64,000 bases of DNA from contig NZ_JAUOSB010000002.1 of the NCBI RefSeq assembly GCF_030548295.1, positions 409,181-473,180 on the forward strand. Direction: 5' to 3'. Position 1 is the first letter of the stretch; every line of letters begins with the position of its first letter. The notes beneath the pieces were generated by a model. That model made no database searches. It worked only from the letters and a program-made list of their open reading frames with translations, and was not told where the DNA came from. The position numbers were made by a program, and so were the translations under genes. Positions 27,205 to 35,768 of the stretch are shown here, piece by piece. The DNA is from Wenyingzhuangia sp. 2_MG-2023 (GTDB lineage: Bacteria > Bacteroidota > Bacteroidia > Flavobacteriales > Flavobacteriaceae).

Positions 27205-28928
27205 ACAGTTGTTGAATTTTGTTGACAAATTTTATTTTGTAAATCATCCTTACACACAATTCCATCAAAACAATCTACGGCTTCATAGGTTCTCACAAAC
27301 AAATTTTCTTTTCCTAAAACATCTACAATTCCATTCTGAAACAGCACATCTCTAGTAGGACCAATTGCTCCTGTAATAAAAAATTTAATGTTTTGTGATT
27401 TTAATTGCTCTATATACGATATCAACATTGCATTGGCACTACTGTCTATATAACTAATAGATTCTGCATTTAAAATTACTGCTTTTAAAGTCTTGATTTT
27501 ATGTTGAACCAATGCTTCTAATTTATTCTTAAAATAATCTTTATTTCCAAAAAACAACTGAGCATCAAATCGTACGATGAGCACATCATTTCGCTCTTGG
27601 ATCTCACCACTAAATCTTGATATATTTTTAAAATAATTACTTTCTTCTATTCTAGCCAATACTGCAATGTGTGGCTGAGATGTTCTGTATACCATTAAAA
27701 TTAAAGAAACTACAATTCCTACCAATATACCATGAATGATACCTACAAAAAGTGTGATGATAAATGTAACACACAACAAAAAAAACTCATCTCTATTTTG
27801 TTTCCACAATTGCACGGGAAATTTAAAATCTATCAATTTATAAACGGCAACCATAATCATAGAAGCCAACACTGCTTTGGGCAAATAATAAAACAAGGGG
27901 GTTAAAAATAACAATGTTACCCCAACAACTGCAGCACTTACCAAACTTGCAATTCCTGTTTTTGCTCCTGCCTGATGATTGACGGCACTTCTAGCAAAAC
28001 CACCAGAAGTAGGATACGCTTGAAAAAAAGACCCTATCATGTTAGATGTTCCTAATGCTATCAATTCTTGATTGGCATCTACCTTATAATTCTCTACTTT
28101 TTCTTCTAAAGATTTAGAAATAGAAATAGCCTCCATAAAAGCCACCAAAGCCAACGTAATAGCCATTGGTATCAGTTCTGCATAAGGAAGGTGTTTGAGT
28201 TCTGGTATTTTAAAACTTGGCAGTCCATCTGGAATACTTCCCACTATCTTTACCCCTAAAGATTGTAAATCCAAAAAATAAACTGCCAAGGTTCCTACTG
28301 CTACTACTACAAGTGCAGCTGGAATTTTAGGTACAAATTTTTTCAACAATACTAGAACAACAATTCCCAACAACCCCAATAAAAATGTTGTGAAATTTAC
28401 TTGATCAAGTACCGTTACTACCTGTCCTAAAATAATATGTAATTTGGAACTCCCTTTTAAAGAGACTCCCAATAAATGTTTCAACTGACTCAATCCTATT
28501 ACAATTGCAGCTGCTGATGTAAATCCGCTAATTACAGGTTTGGATAAAAAATTGACCAAAAAACCCATTCTCAAAACTCCTAACATCAACTGTACCAACC
28601 CCATAAACAAAGACAATACAATTGCCATTGCAATATAATCGTCAATACCCGAAAGGTGCAATACTCCTAAACTAGCTGCCACTAACAAAGAATCCATAGC
28701 TACAGGCCCAACTGCTAGTTGTCTAGAGGTTCCTAAAAAAGCATATACAACTTGTGGCATAAGAGCAGCATACAATCCATACACAGGTGGCAATCCAGCA
28801 ATTAATGCATACGCCATTCCCTGCGGAATTAACAAAATTCCAACTGTGATTCCCGCCATCAAATCTCCGTACAAAAACTCTTTTTGATAGTCACGAATCC
28901 ACGTAAAGAATGGAAAATACATTTTCAT
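27201..28928 (-). CDS. SulP-family anion permease with STAS domain (copy 1)
   Basis: This 575-residue membrane protein starts with the SulP motif DLMAGITVGILLIPQGMAYALIAGLPPVYGLYAAL. About 12-14 helices follow. The C-terminal STAS domain (about 445-555) contains VILNAESISYIDSSA. Members move sulfate, bicarbonate or other anions. Placement among sulfur genes and the shared operator favour sulfate or sulfite export/import linked to persulfide oxidation, but bicarbonate cannot be excluded. A second SulP gene at 59479-61200 has no such operator. The start could be Met1 or Met3. Confidence 0.9.
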   Translation of the reverse strand: MKMYFPFFTWIRDYQKEFLYGDLMAGITVGILLIPQGMAYALIAGLPPVYGLYAALMPQVVYAFLGTSRQLAVGPVAMDSLLVAASLGVLHLSGIDDYIAMAIVLSLFMGLVQLMLGVLRMGFLVNFLSKPVISGFTSAAAIVIGLSQLKHLLGVSLKGSSKLHIILGQVVTVLDQVNFTTFLLGLLGIVVLVLLKKFVPKIPAALVVVAVGTLAVYFLDLQSLGVKIVGSIPDGLPSFKIPELKHLPYAELIPMAITLALVAFMEAISISKSLEEKVENYKVDANQELIALGTSNMIGSFFQAYPTSGGFARSAVNHQAGAKTGIASLVSAAVVGVTLLFLTPLFYYLPKAVLASMIMVAVYKLIDFKFPVQLWKQNRDEFFLLCVTFIITLFVGIIHGILVGIVVSLILMVYRTSQPHIAVLARIEESNYFKNISRFSGEIQERNDVLIVRFDAQLFFGNKDYFKNKLEALVQHKIKTLKAVILNAESISYIDSSANAMLISYIEQLKSQNIKFFITGAIGPTRDVLFQNGIVDVLGKENLFVRTYEAVDCFDGIVCKDDLQNKICQQNSTTV

Positions 28929-28944
28929 AGTTTATATTTTAATA

Positions 28945-28988
28945 CAAAGAAACTTATCTTTCTAAAAACAGGCAGTAACAAAAGTTAC
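28945..28988 (-). promoter_or_regulatory. Crp/Fnr-type operator and promoter of the SulP gene
   Basis: The dyad GTAACAAAAGTTAC (28975-28988; extended AGTAA-N6-TTACA) is again centred 36.5 bp from the last base of a -7-like element, TTTCTTTG on the minus strand (28945-28952, one mismatch to TAnnTTTG). Confidence 0.75.
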
Positions 28989-29094
28989 AGAACAGCAAAG
29001 TTGTTTAGCAATCCTGTAAAAAAACAAGTGATATTTTTTTTTATCAACAATAGATTAACGATTTTTACCGCTCGAAATTAATTATCGATTTTCT

Positions 29095-30324
29095 ATGGAA
29101 AACGCACAAAAAGAAGTCATTTTACTAAAGGTTTCAGGACAAGATAAGCCAGGAGTTACAGCAGGTTTGACCTCTGTATTGGCACAATACAAAGCAAATA
29201 TTTTAGATATTGGTCAAGCTGATATTCACGATACATTATCTTTAGGAATGTTGTTCGAAGTTCCTGCAGGAGCTGATTCAGGACCTGTATTGAAAGATTT
29301 ATTATTCAAAGCTTATGAATTAGACATCAAAGTAAAATTCATTCCTATCTCTATAGAGGATTATGAAAACTGGGTAAAATCTCAAGGAAAACCTCGTTAT
29401 ATTGTAACTATTTTAGGAGAAACTTTGGCCGCAGAACAAGTATCTGCAGTAACTAAGGTTATGGCTGAAGAAAACTTAAACATTGACGCTATCAAACGTT
29501 TGACTGGTCGTACTTCTTTAATAGAAAATAACGATCATCCTCGTTCTTGTATTCAGTTATCTGTGAGAGGAGAAGTAAAAAACAAATCAGAAATGACAGC
29601 TAAGTTTATGGACATTTCTAGAAACTTAAATGTGGATTTGTCTTTTCAAGAAGACAATATTTACCGTAGAAACAGACGTTTGGTTTGTTTTGATATGGAT
29701 TCTACTCTAATTCAAGCTGAGGTTATTGATAAATTGGCTGAATTGGCTGGTGTTGGAAAAGAAGTTTCTGCTATTACGGAATCAGCAATGAGAGGAGAAA
29801 TAGATTTCAATACTAGTTTTAAAAAACGCATGGCAATGTTGGAAGGATTGAGCGAAGATGTATTGCGTAATGTTGCTGAAAACTTACCTATTACCAAGGG
29901 AGCACATCGTTTGTTCAAGGCCTTGAAATATTACGGATTTAAAACTGCAATATTATCTGGTGGTTTTACTTATTTTGCTCATTATTTGCAACAAGAATTA
30001 GGAATAGATTACGTACATGCCAACCAATTAGAAATTAAAGACGGTGCCTTAACAGGTGGTTATTTAGGAGAAATTGTAGATGGTAACAAAAAAGCAGAAT
30101 ATTTAAAAGCAATTGCTGAAAAAGAAGGAATTCACTTAAACCAAACCATTGCTGTTGGTGATGGTGCTAACGATTTGGCCATGTTAAATTTAGCTGGTCT
30201 GGGAATTGCTTTTCATGCCAAACCAAAAGTAAAAGAAAACGCAGAAAGTTCTATTTCTAGTTTAGGACTGGATGGTGTTTTATACTTATTAGGTTACCAT
30301 GACAGACATATTGATATGTTATAA
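29095..30324 (+). CDS. serB: Phosphoserine phosphatase with N-terminal ACT-like region
   Basis: The 409-residue enzyme removes phosphate from phosphoserine, the last step of serine synthesis. Two ACT-like domains (about 5-85 and 100-180: VSGQDKPGVTAGLTSVLA, YIVTILGETLAAEQVSAV) precede the HAD phosphatase domain. That domain has the motif I FDMDSTLIQ near 200, the cap segment MRGEIDFNTSFKKRM, motif II LSGGF near 285 and motif IV VGDGANDLAML near 345. It stands alone on the plus strand between the SulP and crp genes and ends in a strong terminator. ACT domains suggest allosteric control by serine. Confidence 0.95.
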   Translation: MENAQKEVILLKVSGQDKPGVTAGLTSVLAQYKANILDIGQADIHDTLSLGMLFEVPAGADSGPVLKDLLFKAYELDIKVKFIPISIEDYENWVKSQGKPRYIVTILGETLAAEQVSAVTKVMAEENLNIDAIKRLTGRTSLIENNDHPRSCIQLSVRGEVKNKSEMTAKFMDISRNLNVDLSFQEDNIYRRNRRLVCFDMDSTLIQAEVIDKLAELAGVGKEVSAITESAMRGEIDFNTSFKKRMAMLEGLSEDVLRNVAENLPITKGAHRLFKALKYYGFKTAILSGGFTYFAHYLQQELGIDYVHANQLEIKDGALTGGYLGEIVDGNKKAEYLKAIAEKEGIHLNQTIAVGDGANDLAMLNLAGLGIAFHAKPKVKENAESSISSLGLDGVLYLLGYHDRHIDML

Positions 30325-30357
30325 TACATATTAGTAATTATATTATTGTTTACAAAC

Positions 30358-30392
30358 AAAAAGCCTTTCCATTTCTTTTGGAGAGGCTTTTT
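30358..30392. terminator. Bidirectional terminator between serB and crp-type gene
   Basis: The stem AAAAAGCCTTTCC/GGAGAGGCTTTTT contains one G-T pair and a 9-nt loop. A further T run follows. Confidence 0.8.
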
Positions 30393-30433
30393 CTTTTTTA
30401 GAACAGAATGCAATTCCGTTTTTAAATAAAAAA

Positions 30434-31060
30434 CTACAACACTTCTAAAGAATTTCTATGCAAAGCAATTATTCCTTGATTTTCCAATTTTTTTAGCAAT
30501 CTAGAAATCACTACTCTAGAGGTATGCAACTCGTAAGCAATTTCTTGATGCGTACTTTTAATTTTACGACTTGCTGTAACTGCAACTTTATCATGCAAAT
30601 ACTTTAACAAACGTTCGTCCATTTTTTTAAACGCAATATTGTCAACAGTCTCCAGTAATTCCATCAATCTATGATGATAACTACCCAACACAAAAGTTCT
30701 CCAACTTTTATACTTTCCTACCCACTCGTCCATTTTTTCTACAGGAATCATCACCAGTTTTGTATCTAATTCCGTTACTGCTTTTATTTCGCTTTTTTTA
30801 TTACCCGTACAACAACTCATAGTCATAGCACAAGTATCTCCTTTTTCTAAAAAATACAACAACAATTCGTCACCTTCTTCGTCTTCGCGTAAAATTTTGA
30901 TGACTCCTTCCAATAACAAAGGCATTGATTTTACATACTGTCCTATATTCATCAATGTAGTTCCTGCAGGAACTTCTTTAATAGTAGAAACCCTAACAAT
31001 TTCTTCTAGCAATTCTTTTTCAAAAATATATCCGTAATGTTGTTCCAGTAAGGTTAGCAT
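30434..31060 (-). CDS. Crp/Fnr-family transcriptional regulator, candidate sulfur-module activator
   Basis: The 208-residue protein has a cyclic-nucleotide-binding-like domain (about 15-120), a dimer helix (about 120-150) and a C-terminal winged helix (about 155-205). Three cysteines (Cys77, Cys83, Cys84, in DTCAMTMSCCTGNKK) sit where the cNMP-binding fold would hold its ligand, suggesting thiol or metal sensing rather than cAMP. The recognition helix reads TSRVVISRLLKK: the Glu that follows the first Arg in Crp and Fnr is Val. This predicts an operator without the central G:C of TGTGA, as in the AGTAA-N6-TTACA sites at three sulfur promoters. The regulatory link is inference. Confidence 0.85.
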   Translation of the reverse strand: MLTLLEQHYGYIFEKELLEEIVRVSTIKEVPAGTTLMNIGQYVKSMPLLLEGVIKILREDEEGDELLLYFLEKGDTCAMTMSCCTGNKKSEIKAVTELDTKLVMIPVEKMDEWVGKYKSWRTFVLGSYHHRLMELLETVDNIAFKKMDERLLKYLHDKVAVTASRKIKSTHQEIAYELHTSRVVISRLLKKLENQGIIALHRNSLEVL

Positions 31061-31305
31061 ATTGTTCTATTTTATACTTTATAAAAGTAAAGAAATCTCT
31101 ACAAACTACATCTCTTATTTTTAGCCTTAAAAAACTATAATTTAACAATTCTTTAGTTATTCCTAAAAATTTTAAACAAAAACCAAATCTAGTGTTTGAT
31201 ATTATAAAAAAGATGATTTCAAACTGCGATATATCAGTTCGTATACTGTCACTGTTTTTTAAATTTACTATATGAAATATAAATAAAAACTTAAAATTTA
31301 AGACC

Positions 31306-31500
31306 ATGAAGTATTTAAACAAGAACATCGAAGAAATTGGAAAAAAGACTAGTGAAAAATCATTGGTGAATCGTTCAACATCATGTGGAATATTTCAAAA
31401 TCACGATTACAATAGTCCTGCTGTAAAAAACTCTCTTCAAAGCAGTAAAACTGACAAATCAAGCGAAAATGAAAACTCTATAAATTATCTTTTCATTTAG
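31306..31500 (+). CDS. Short paralogous protein 1 of a tandem family of three
   Basis: This 64-residue protein starts MKYLNKNIEEIG and contains SLVNRSTSCGIFQNHDY, followed by a hydrophilic Ser/Lys/Asn-rich tail. The N-terminal 36 residues match the third member at 22 positions, including TSCGIFQ and DY, while the tails are unrelated. There is no signal peptide, membrane helix or recognised domain. The gene is real because the same frame is conserved through three tandem copies. A conserved head and variable tail recall peptide precursors, but no maturation enzyme lies nearby, so the function is unknown. The gene is divergent from the Crp/Fnr gene. Confidence 0.7.
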   Translation: MKYLNKNIEEIGKKTSEKSLVNRSTSCGIFQNHDYNSPAVKNSLQSSKTDKSSENENSINYLFI

Positions 31501-31564
31501 TATCGTTTATAAATCATATAGAGAAAGAGAACCTATAAATCACAACTTTTAAACATTTAAAACT

Positions 31565-31726
31565 ATGAGCTATTTATTTTTGAACAAAAGTATTGAACCA
31601 AGTACTAAAAAAGTAAACAATACATCTATTGCAAACCGTACTTTAACTGATGATATTTTTAAAACTTCTGATTACAACCTATTTCTAGTAAAAGAATCTG
31701 GTTTAGGAATCCGCACTTTATCGTAG
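31565..31726 (+). CDS. Short paralogous protein 2 of a tandem family of three
   Basis: The protein has 53 residues (MSYLFLNKSIEPSTKK, then SIANRTLTDDIFKTSDYN). It is the most divergent member: YL, N/KxIE, S(I/L)xNRT, IF and DY are kept, but the TSCG of the other two is TLTDD, so it lacks cysteine. One extra residue is needed near position 5 to align it. It begins 64 bp after member 1 ends and is followed by a small A/T-rich hairpin that may end the message. Function unknown. Confidence 0.6.
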   Translation: MSYLFLNKSIEPSTKKVNNTSIANRTLTDDIFKTSDYNLFLVKESGLGIRTLS

Positions 31727-31730
31727 AGAT

Positions 31731-31754
31731 AGAAAAAGTAATCCTTTTTCTTTT
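31731..31754 (+). terminator. Possible terminator after short protein 2
   Basis: The stem AGAAAAAG/CTTTTTCT has a 5-nt loop and is followed by TTT. The stem is AT-rich, so termination may be partial, letting the third member be read at a lower level. A -7-like TAAGTTTG at 31758-31765 could give member 3 its own promoter. Confidence 0.45.
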
Positions 31755-31800
31755 GTGTAAGTTTGTTTTGTAAATATTGACTTAATACAAAATAACAATT

Positions 31801-31977
31801 ATGAAATATTTAAGCAAAGATATAGAAGCATTGTCTAAATTACAGAGTCATAAATCTCTAGTAAGAGCCAATACATCTTGTGGTATTTTTCAAGATACAG
31901 ATTACACAAAAGACTCGGGAAAATTGTACCATCAAATTAAAATAGAAAAGTTAAAACCAACAAAAAAGAGTCACTAA
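31801..31977 (+). CDS. Short paralogous protein 3 of a tandem family of three
   Basis: The protein has 58 residues (MKYLSKDIEALSK, then KSLVRANTSCGIFQDTDYT), followed by a Lys-rich tail ending KKSH. It shares 22 of the first 36 positions with member 1, including the single cysteine in TSCGIF. The stop codon is built into the terminator hairpin that follows. No export signal or known domain is seen. Function unknown. Confidence 0.65.
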   Translation: MKYLSKDIEALSKLQSHKSLVRANTSCGIFQDTDYTKDSGKLYHQIKIEKLKPTKKSH

Positions 31978-31992
31978 TTAGTGACTCTTTTT
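31963..31992. terminator. Bidirectional terminator between short protein 3 and glyA
   Basis: A 15-bp perfect palindrome (arms AAAAAGAGTCACTAA and its complement) has no unpaired centre in the DNA. It overlaps the stop codon of the short gene and lies just downstream of the converging glyA. Confidence 0.85.
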
Positions 31993-32020
31993 AATTTTAT
32001 AGTATTTTATTTGCTAAATA

Positions 32021-33295
32021 CTACCATTGAAACAATGGTCTATCTTGCATAAATTCGTTTACTTTACCTGCAATAGTTTCTAGTAAATCTTCATTTTCAA
32101 AGTTGTTAATTACTTCATCAATAAAGTTAGCAATTACAGCCATATCATCTTCTTTTAATCCACGAGTAGTAACTGCAGAAGCTCCTAAACGGATCCCAGA
32201 AGTTACAAACGGAGAACGAGTATCATAAGGAACCATGTTCTTATTTACTGTAATATCTGCTTTTACCAACGCTTGCTCAGCATCTTTACCTGATAAGTTT
32301 TTATTTCTTAAATCTATCAACATACAGTGGTTGTCTGTTCCTCCAGAAATAATTTTATAGTCTTTAGCAACCAATTCAGCAGCCAATCTAGCAGCATTCT
32401 TTTTTACTTGAACTTGATAATATAAATATTCATCTGTCAAAGCTTCACCCAAAGCAATAGCTTTAGCAGCAATAACGTGCTCTAAAGGTCCACCTTGCAT
32501 TCCTGGGAATACTGCGCTGTTAAGCATTGCTGACATTTTCTTTAAGCTTCCGTTTTTTAACGTAAGACCATCTCTGTTATCAAAGTCTTTACCCATCATA
32601 ATCATCCCTCCTCTTGGACCTCTTAAGGTCTTATGAGTAGTTGTCGTTACAAAGTGACAGTGAGGCATAGGATCATTTAAGATTCCTTTTGCAATCATTC
32701 CAGATGGATGAGAAATATCAGCTAATAAATAAGCTCCTACTTCATCAGCAATTTCTCTGAATTTTGCAAAATCAATATCTCTTGAGTAAGAAGATGCACC
32801 AGCAACAATCATTTTAGGTTTTTCTGCTTTTGCAATCTCTAAAATATTATCGTAGTTTAAAACCTCAGTTTCTTTATCTACACCATAGTGAACTGCTTTG
32901 TAAATTTTTCCTGAAAAGTTTACTGGAGAACCATGTGTTAAGTGACCACCGTGAGATAAGTCAAAACCTAAAATTTTATCTCCTGGCTCTAATACTGCAA
33001 AATACACTGCTGCATTTGCCTGAGACCCAGAGTGAGGCTGTACGTTTACGTACTCCGCTCCATATAATTCTTTTGCTCTATCTATAGCTAATTGTTCTAC
33101 AACATCAACTACTTCACAACCTCCGTAATACCTTTTTCCAGGATACCCTTCAGCATATTTATTAGTTAAAACAGAACCTTGAGCTTCCATCACTTGTTCA
33201 CTAACAAAGTTTTCAGAGGCAATCAATTCAATTCCTTTTAATTGTCTCTCTTTTTCCTCTTGAATTAAATCAAATATGATTTGATCACGTTTCAT
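32021..33295 (-). CDS. glyA: Serine hydroxymethyltransferase
   Basis: The 424-residue PLP enzyme interconverts serine and glycine with tetrahydrofolate and supplies one-carbon units. Visible blocks are [13 protein letters not shown] near 23, [16 protein letters not shown] near 43, [11 protein letters not shown] near 115, and the PLP-lysine region [15 protein letters not shown] near 215. It is a single gene with terminators on its 3' side. It lies near serB but on the opposite strand, so the two serine genes are not an operon. Confidence 0.98.
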   Translation of the reverse strand: MKRDQIIFDLIQEEKERQLKGIELIASENFVSEQVMEAQGSVLTNKYAEGYPGKRYYGGCEVVDVVEQLAIDRAKELYGAEYVNVQPHSGSQANAAVYFAVLEPGDKILGFDLSHGGHLTHGSPVNFSGKIYKAVHYGVDKETEVLNYDNILEIAKAEKPKMIVAGASSYSRDIDFAKFREIADEVGAYLLADISHPSGMIAKGILNDPMPHCHFVTTTTHKTLRGPRGGMIMMGKDFDNRDGLTLKNGSLKKMSAMLNSAVFPGMQGGPLEHVIAAKAIALGEALTDEYLYYQVQVKKNAARLAAELVAKDYKIISGGTDNHCMLIDLRNKNLSGKDAEQALVKADITVNKNMVPYDTRSPFVTSGIRLGASAVTTRGLKEDDMAVIANFIDEVINNFENEDLLETIAGKVNEFMQDRPLFQW

Positions 33296-34063
33296 ATTCT
33301 AGGTGTTTTTGAAGTTGAAAATAAAATGCAAAAATAATAAATATTTATTCACACTAAGCTAAAACTCAAAAGAATATATTTCTTTATATTAACCCTATTT
33401 AGAAACCTATTCTATTTACCGTATTGCAAACTATTGCTATTGGTAAATTTTACTTTTAGTATGATTTACAAGCTGTATTTCAACCAAAACATTACATTTC
33501 TTTTCTTCTGATAAATTTTATTTAGCTTGGTGTTAAATTTTAATTCTTGTTCCAAAAAAAGCGTTTCTGGTAAAAAACGACTCTACTTATTACTACTTTA
33601 TCTATAAAGTGTAGCAATCAATCTAAAAAATTCATCAACAATTAGCATTGTAATTACGATTATACTATTGAATATTTGATTTATACAATTACAAAACAAC
33701 TCACAACTTAGCATTCCTAATAGTAATAGAAATGAATTCACTAAGCATAACTAGGTACAATTTTGACAATTATTGGGGTGTTCACCATTCAACTAGAATT
33801 GTCAATATTCATATTATTGATAATCGTACAAACCAAATAACTTCTTCCATTCCAGTAACCAGTCATTATGTTTTTGAATATATATACTACACAATCTGGA
33901 GATAAAAGAGCTTTATCCAAACAATATTTAGATCTTACTTCTTTAAATCCTAAATAATAAACAAATGATTTTAGATGTTGAAAACGAGATCAAAAATCAA
34001 ATGCAAAATCAACTCATGGGTTTAAAATTCTAAGTAAATTTGCCTCAATCAACACAGAATTCT
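33296..34063. other. 768-bp gap with only short, unsupported frames
   Basis: No recognisable gene is found between glyA and the HAD phosphatase. On the plus strand three short frames follow each other: 33732-33905 (57 codons), 33868-33957 (29 codons, ending LDLTSLNPK) and 33965-34033 (22 codons). They overlap in different frames and lack paralogues in the window, so they may be remnants of a decayed gene. A -7-like TAAATTTG at 34035-34042 may serve the HAD gene. A TATTTTTG on the minus strand at 33329-33336 may serve glyA. Confidence 0.4.
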
Positions 34064-34864
34064 ATGAAATATAAAATGATAGTTTTGGATATGGATGACA
34101 CTTTGTTAACCGACAATCACACTATATCTGACAGAAATAAAAGAGCTATAAAAGCAGCCCAAGAAAAAGGAATTTACGTTGTACTTGCCTCCGGAAGACC
34201 CACTGCTGCTATGGTTCATTATGCCAAAGAATTGCAATTAGATCAATACAACTCCTATATTATCTCTTTTAACGGAAGTCAAATTATAGACATGGCTAAG
34301 GAAGAATGTATTTTTGAACAAACATTGTCTGTAGAAGACGTACATGATATTTATGACTTTGGACAAGCAAACAATACTGCTTTTATTACTTACAAAGATG
34401 GAGTAATTATAGGTACTAAAGATTCTGAATACATTGATATTGAAAGAAAACTTACAGGAATGCCATATAAAAAAGTAGTTGATTTGAAAACTAACATTAC
34501 CAAAAACTGTGTGAAATGTTTGTTATTGGAAGAGCCTAGTTATTTAAAAACCGTAGAAACCAAATTAAAACAAGTAAGACCTGATTTGAGCGTATCTATG
34601 TCCAAACCTTTCTTTTTAGAAGTGATGCCAAAAGGAATTGACAAAGCTGCCACTCTAAAAAGATTGATTGATCAATTGGGTATTTTACAAAAAGAAATCA
34701 TTGCTGTAGGAAATGCTGGAAATGATTTGACCATGGTTGAATTTGCAGGACTAGGTGTTTGGGTAGACAATGTAACTCCTGAATTGCGAGAAAAAGCAGA
34801 CCTCATCGTAGCTTCAAACAACAACGATGGTGTTGCAGAAATCATAGAAAAAAAACTGTTATAA
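34064..34864 (+). CDS. Cof-type HAD-IIB hydrolase (sugar-phosphate phosphatase family)
   Basis: From the ATG at 34064 the protein has 266 residues. A TTG 24 bp earlier is in frame but would overlap the -7 element TAAATTTG, so the ATG is preferred. Motif I is LDMDDTLL, motif II is ASGRPT near 45, and the late motifs are KGIDKAATLKRL near 190 and VGNAGNDLTMVEFAGLG near 215. Members dephosphorylate sugar phosphates or flavin/PLP intermediates with wide specificity; this one cannot be assigned. It stands alone. Confidence 0.9.
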   Translation: MKYKMIVLDMDDTLLTDNHTISDRNKRAIKAAQEKGIYVVLASGRPTAAMVHYAKELQLDQYNSYIISFNGSQIIDMAKEECIFEQTLSVEDVHDIYDFGQANNTAFITYKDGVIIGTKDSEYIDIERKLTGMPYKKVVDLKTNITKNCVKCLLLEEPSYLKTVETKLKQVRPDLSVSMSKPFFLEVMPKGIDKAATLKRLIDQLGILQKEIIAVGNAGNDLTMVEFAGLGVWVDNVTPELREKADLIVASNNNDGVAEIIEKKLL

Positions 34865-34962
34865 TACATAAATCGCAACAAAAGAAACAAAAACTAACCA
34901 ATGTCAACTATTTTGATTCTTTTTTTTCATAATTTTATATACAAATCATTTATAAACACAAA

Positions 34963-35166
34963 ATGAAAAAAAGATACTGTCCATGTTGTGATTCAACATT
35001 ACGTTCAAAAAAACGTAAAAAGAAGTTTCTGAAGCTATTGTTCTTTGTTGAACTGTTAAACTGTTCTACATGTAGTGCATTTTATGCTTACCTAAAAGGA
35101 ATAGACAAATCCATTTGCATAGATTCTGGAGTTTCAGAAAAAAATACCGAAGAAGTTATTTCATAA
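34963..35166 (+). CDS. Small protein with paired cysteines, zinc-ribbon-like
   Basis: The protein has 67 residues. Two cysteine pairs, CPCC (residues 6-9) and CSTC (near 44-47), are separated by a very basic linker (RSKKRKKKF). This suggests a small zinc-binding fold that might touch nucleic acid. The gene is followed at once by a strong terminator, which supports it as a true transcription unit. No family is recognised. Confidence 0.6.
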   Translation: MKKRYCPCCDSTLRSKKRKKKFLKLLFFVELLNCSTCSAFYAYLKGIDKSICIDSGVSEKNTEEVIS

Positions 35167-35198
35167 AAAAAATCCACTCAAATTGAGTGGATTTTTTT
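35165..35198. terminator. Terminator between the zinc-ribbon-like gene and the MORN-type gene
   Basis: The stem AATCCACTCAA/TTGAGTGGATT is flanked by A and T runs. It works in both directions between converging genes. Confidence 0.85.
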
Positions 35199-35218
35199 AT
35201 ACTAGACAAGTCTTTGAT

Positions 35219-35593
35219 TTATTCATCACTATCATTCTCAGCAAATTGAGAAGTTTGTTTTACCTCATAAATTTTAGCAACTCTATAGTCTGTACCAAAA
35301 TCTACTTGTGTATAAGCTTGATTATTGTTTGCATTCCAAAAAAACCAAGTTCCTGTTTTTTTACCATTGTCATAATGTCCCAAAGCTTTCTTCTCTCCTT
35401 TTAAGTCAAATGATTTCCAAGTTCCTTGTAATTTTTTGTCTGCGGTAATGTAACCTGTTTGTGAAACTTCTCCATTGTCATGGTAAAATGTTACCTCAAA
35501 CAAATCACCTTCTTGTTCTACTTTTACTTTTTTATCTTGGCTGTAAGAAACGAATCCGATCATTAATCCTACGATTATTAATATTTTTTTCAT
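35219..35593 (-). CDS. Exported MORN/YwqK-like repeat protein
   Basis: The start chosen is the ATG at 35593, giving 124 residues with a signal peptide (KKILIIVGLMIGFVSYSQ). The longer frame start at 35653 adds a stretch that does not fit a signal. Repeats of the MORN/antitoxin-YwqK type are seen: VTFYHDNGEVSQTGYI, GTWKSFDLKGEKKALGHY and KTGTWFFWNANN. Proteins of this family in Flavobacteriaceae are often mislabelled as adenylyltransferases. The role is unknown; an envelope location is likely. Confidence 0.75.
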   Translation of the reverse strand: MKKILIIVGLMIGFVSYSQDKKVKVEQEGDLFEVTFYHDNGEVSQTGYITADKKLQGTWKSFDLKGEKKALGHYDNGKKTGTWFFWNANNNQAYTQVDFGTDYRVAKIYEVKQTSQFAENDSDE

Positions 35594-35768
35594 AATTCTA
35601 TTATTTAAATGTTGATGATACAAATATACAACTATTTTACACTTAAACAACATTTAATTAACATTAAATTAACATTAGGAATCAAAAAACATTTTCATGA
35701 CTGCTAACAAACAGTTTTTACAAGCCAAAATCCACCATCATAATATATGGTATGGTAAGAGGTGCTAT

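Noticed and set aside
31194..31248. Inverted repeats GTTTGA/TCAAAC and CAGT-N6-ACTG as autoregulatory sites of the Crp/Fnr gene
   Set aside because: They do not match AGTAA-N6-TTACA and stand at no consistent distance from a -7 element, so chance cannot be ruled out in AT-rich DNA.
33296..34063. A fourth member of the short paralogous protein family
   Set aside because: None of the three short frames has the YL, SLV, TSCGIF or DY pattern.
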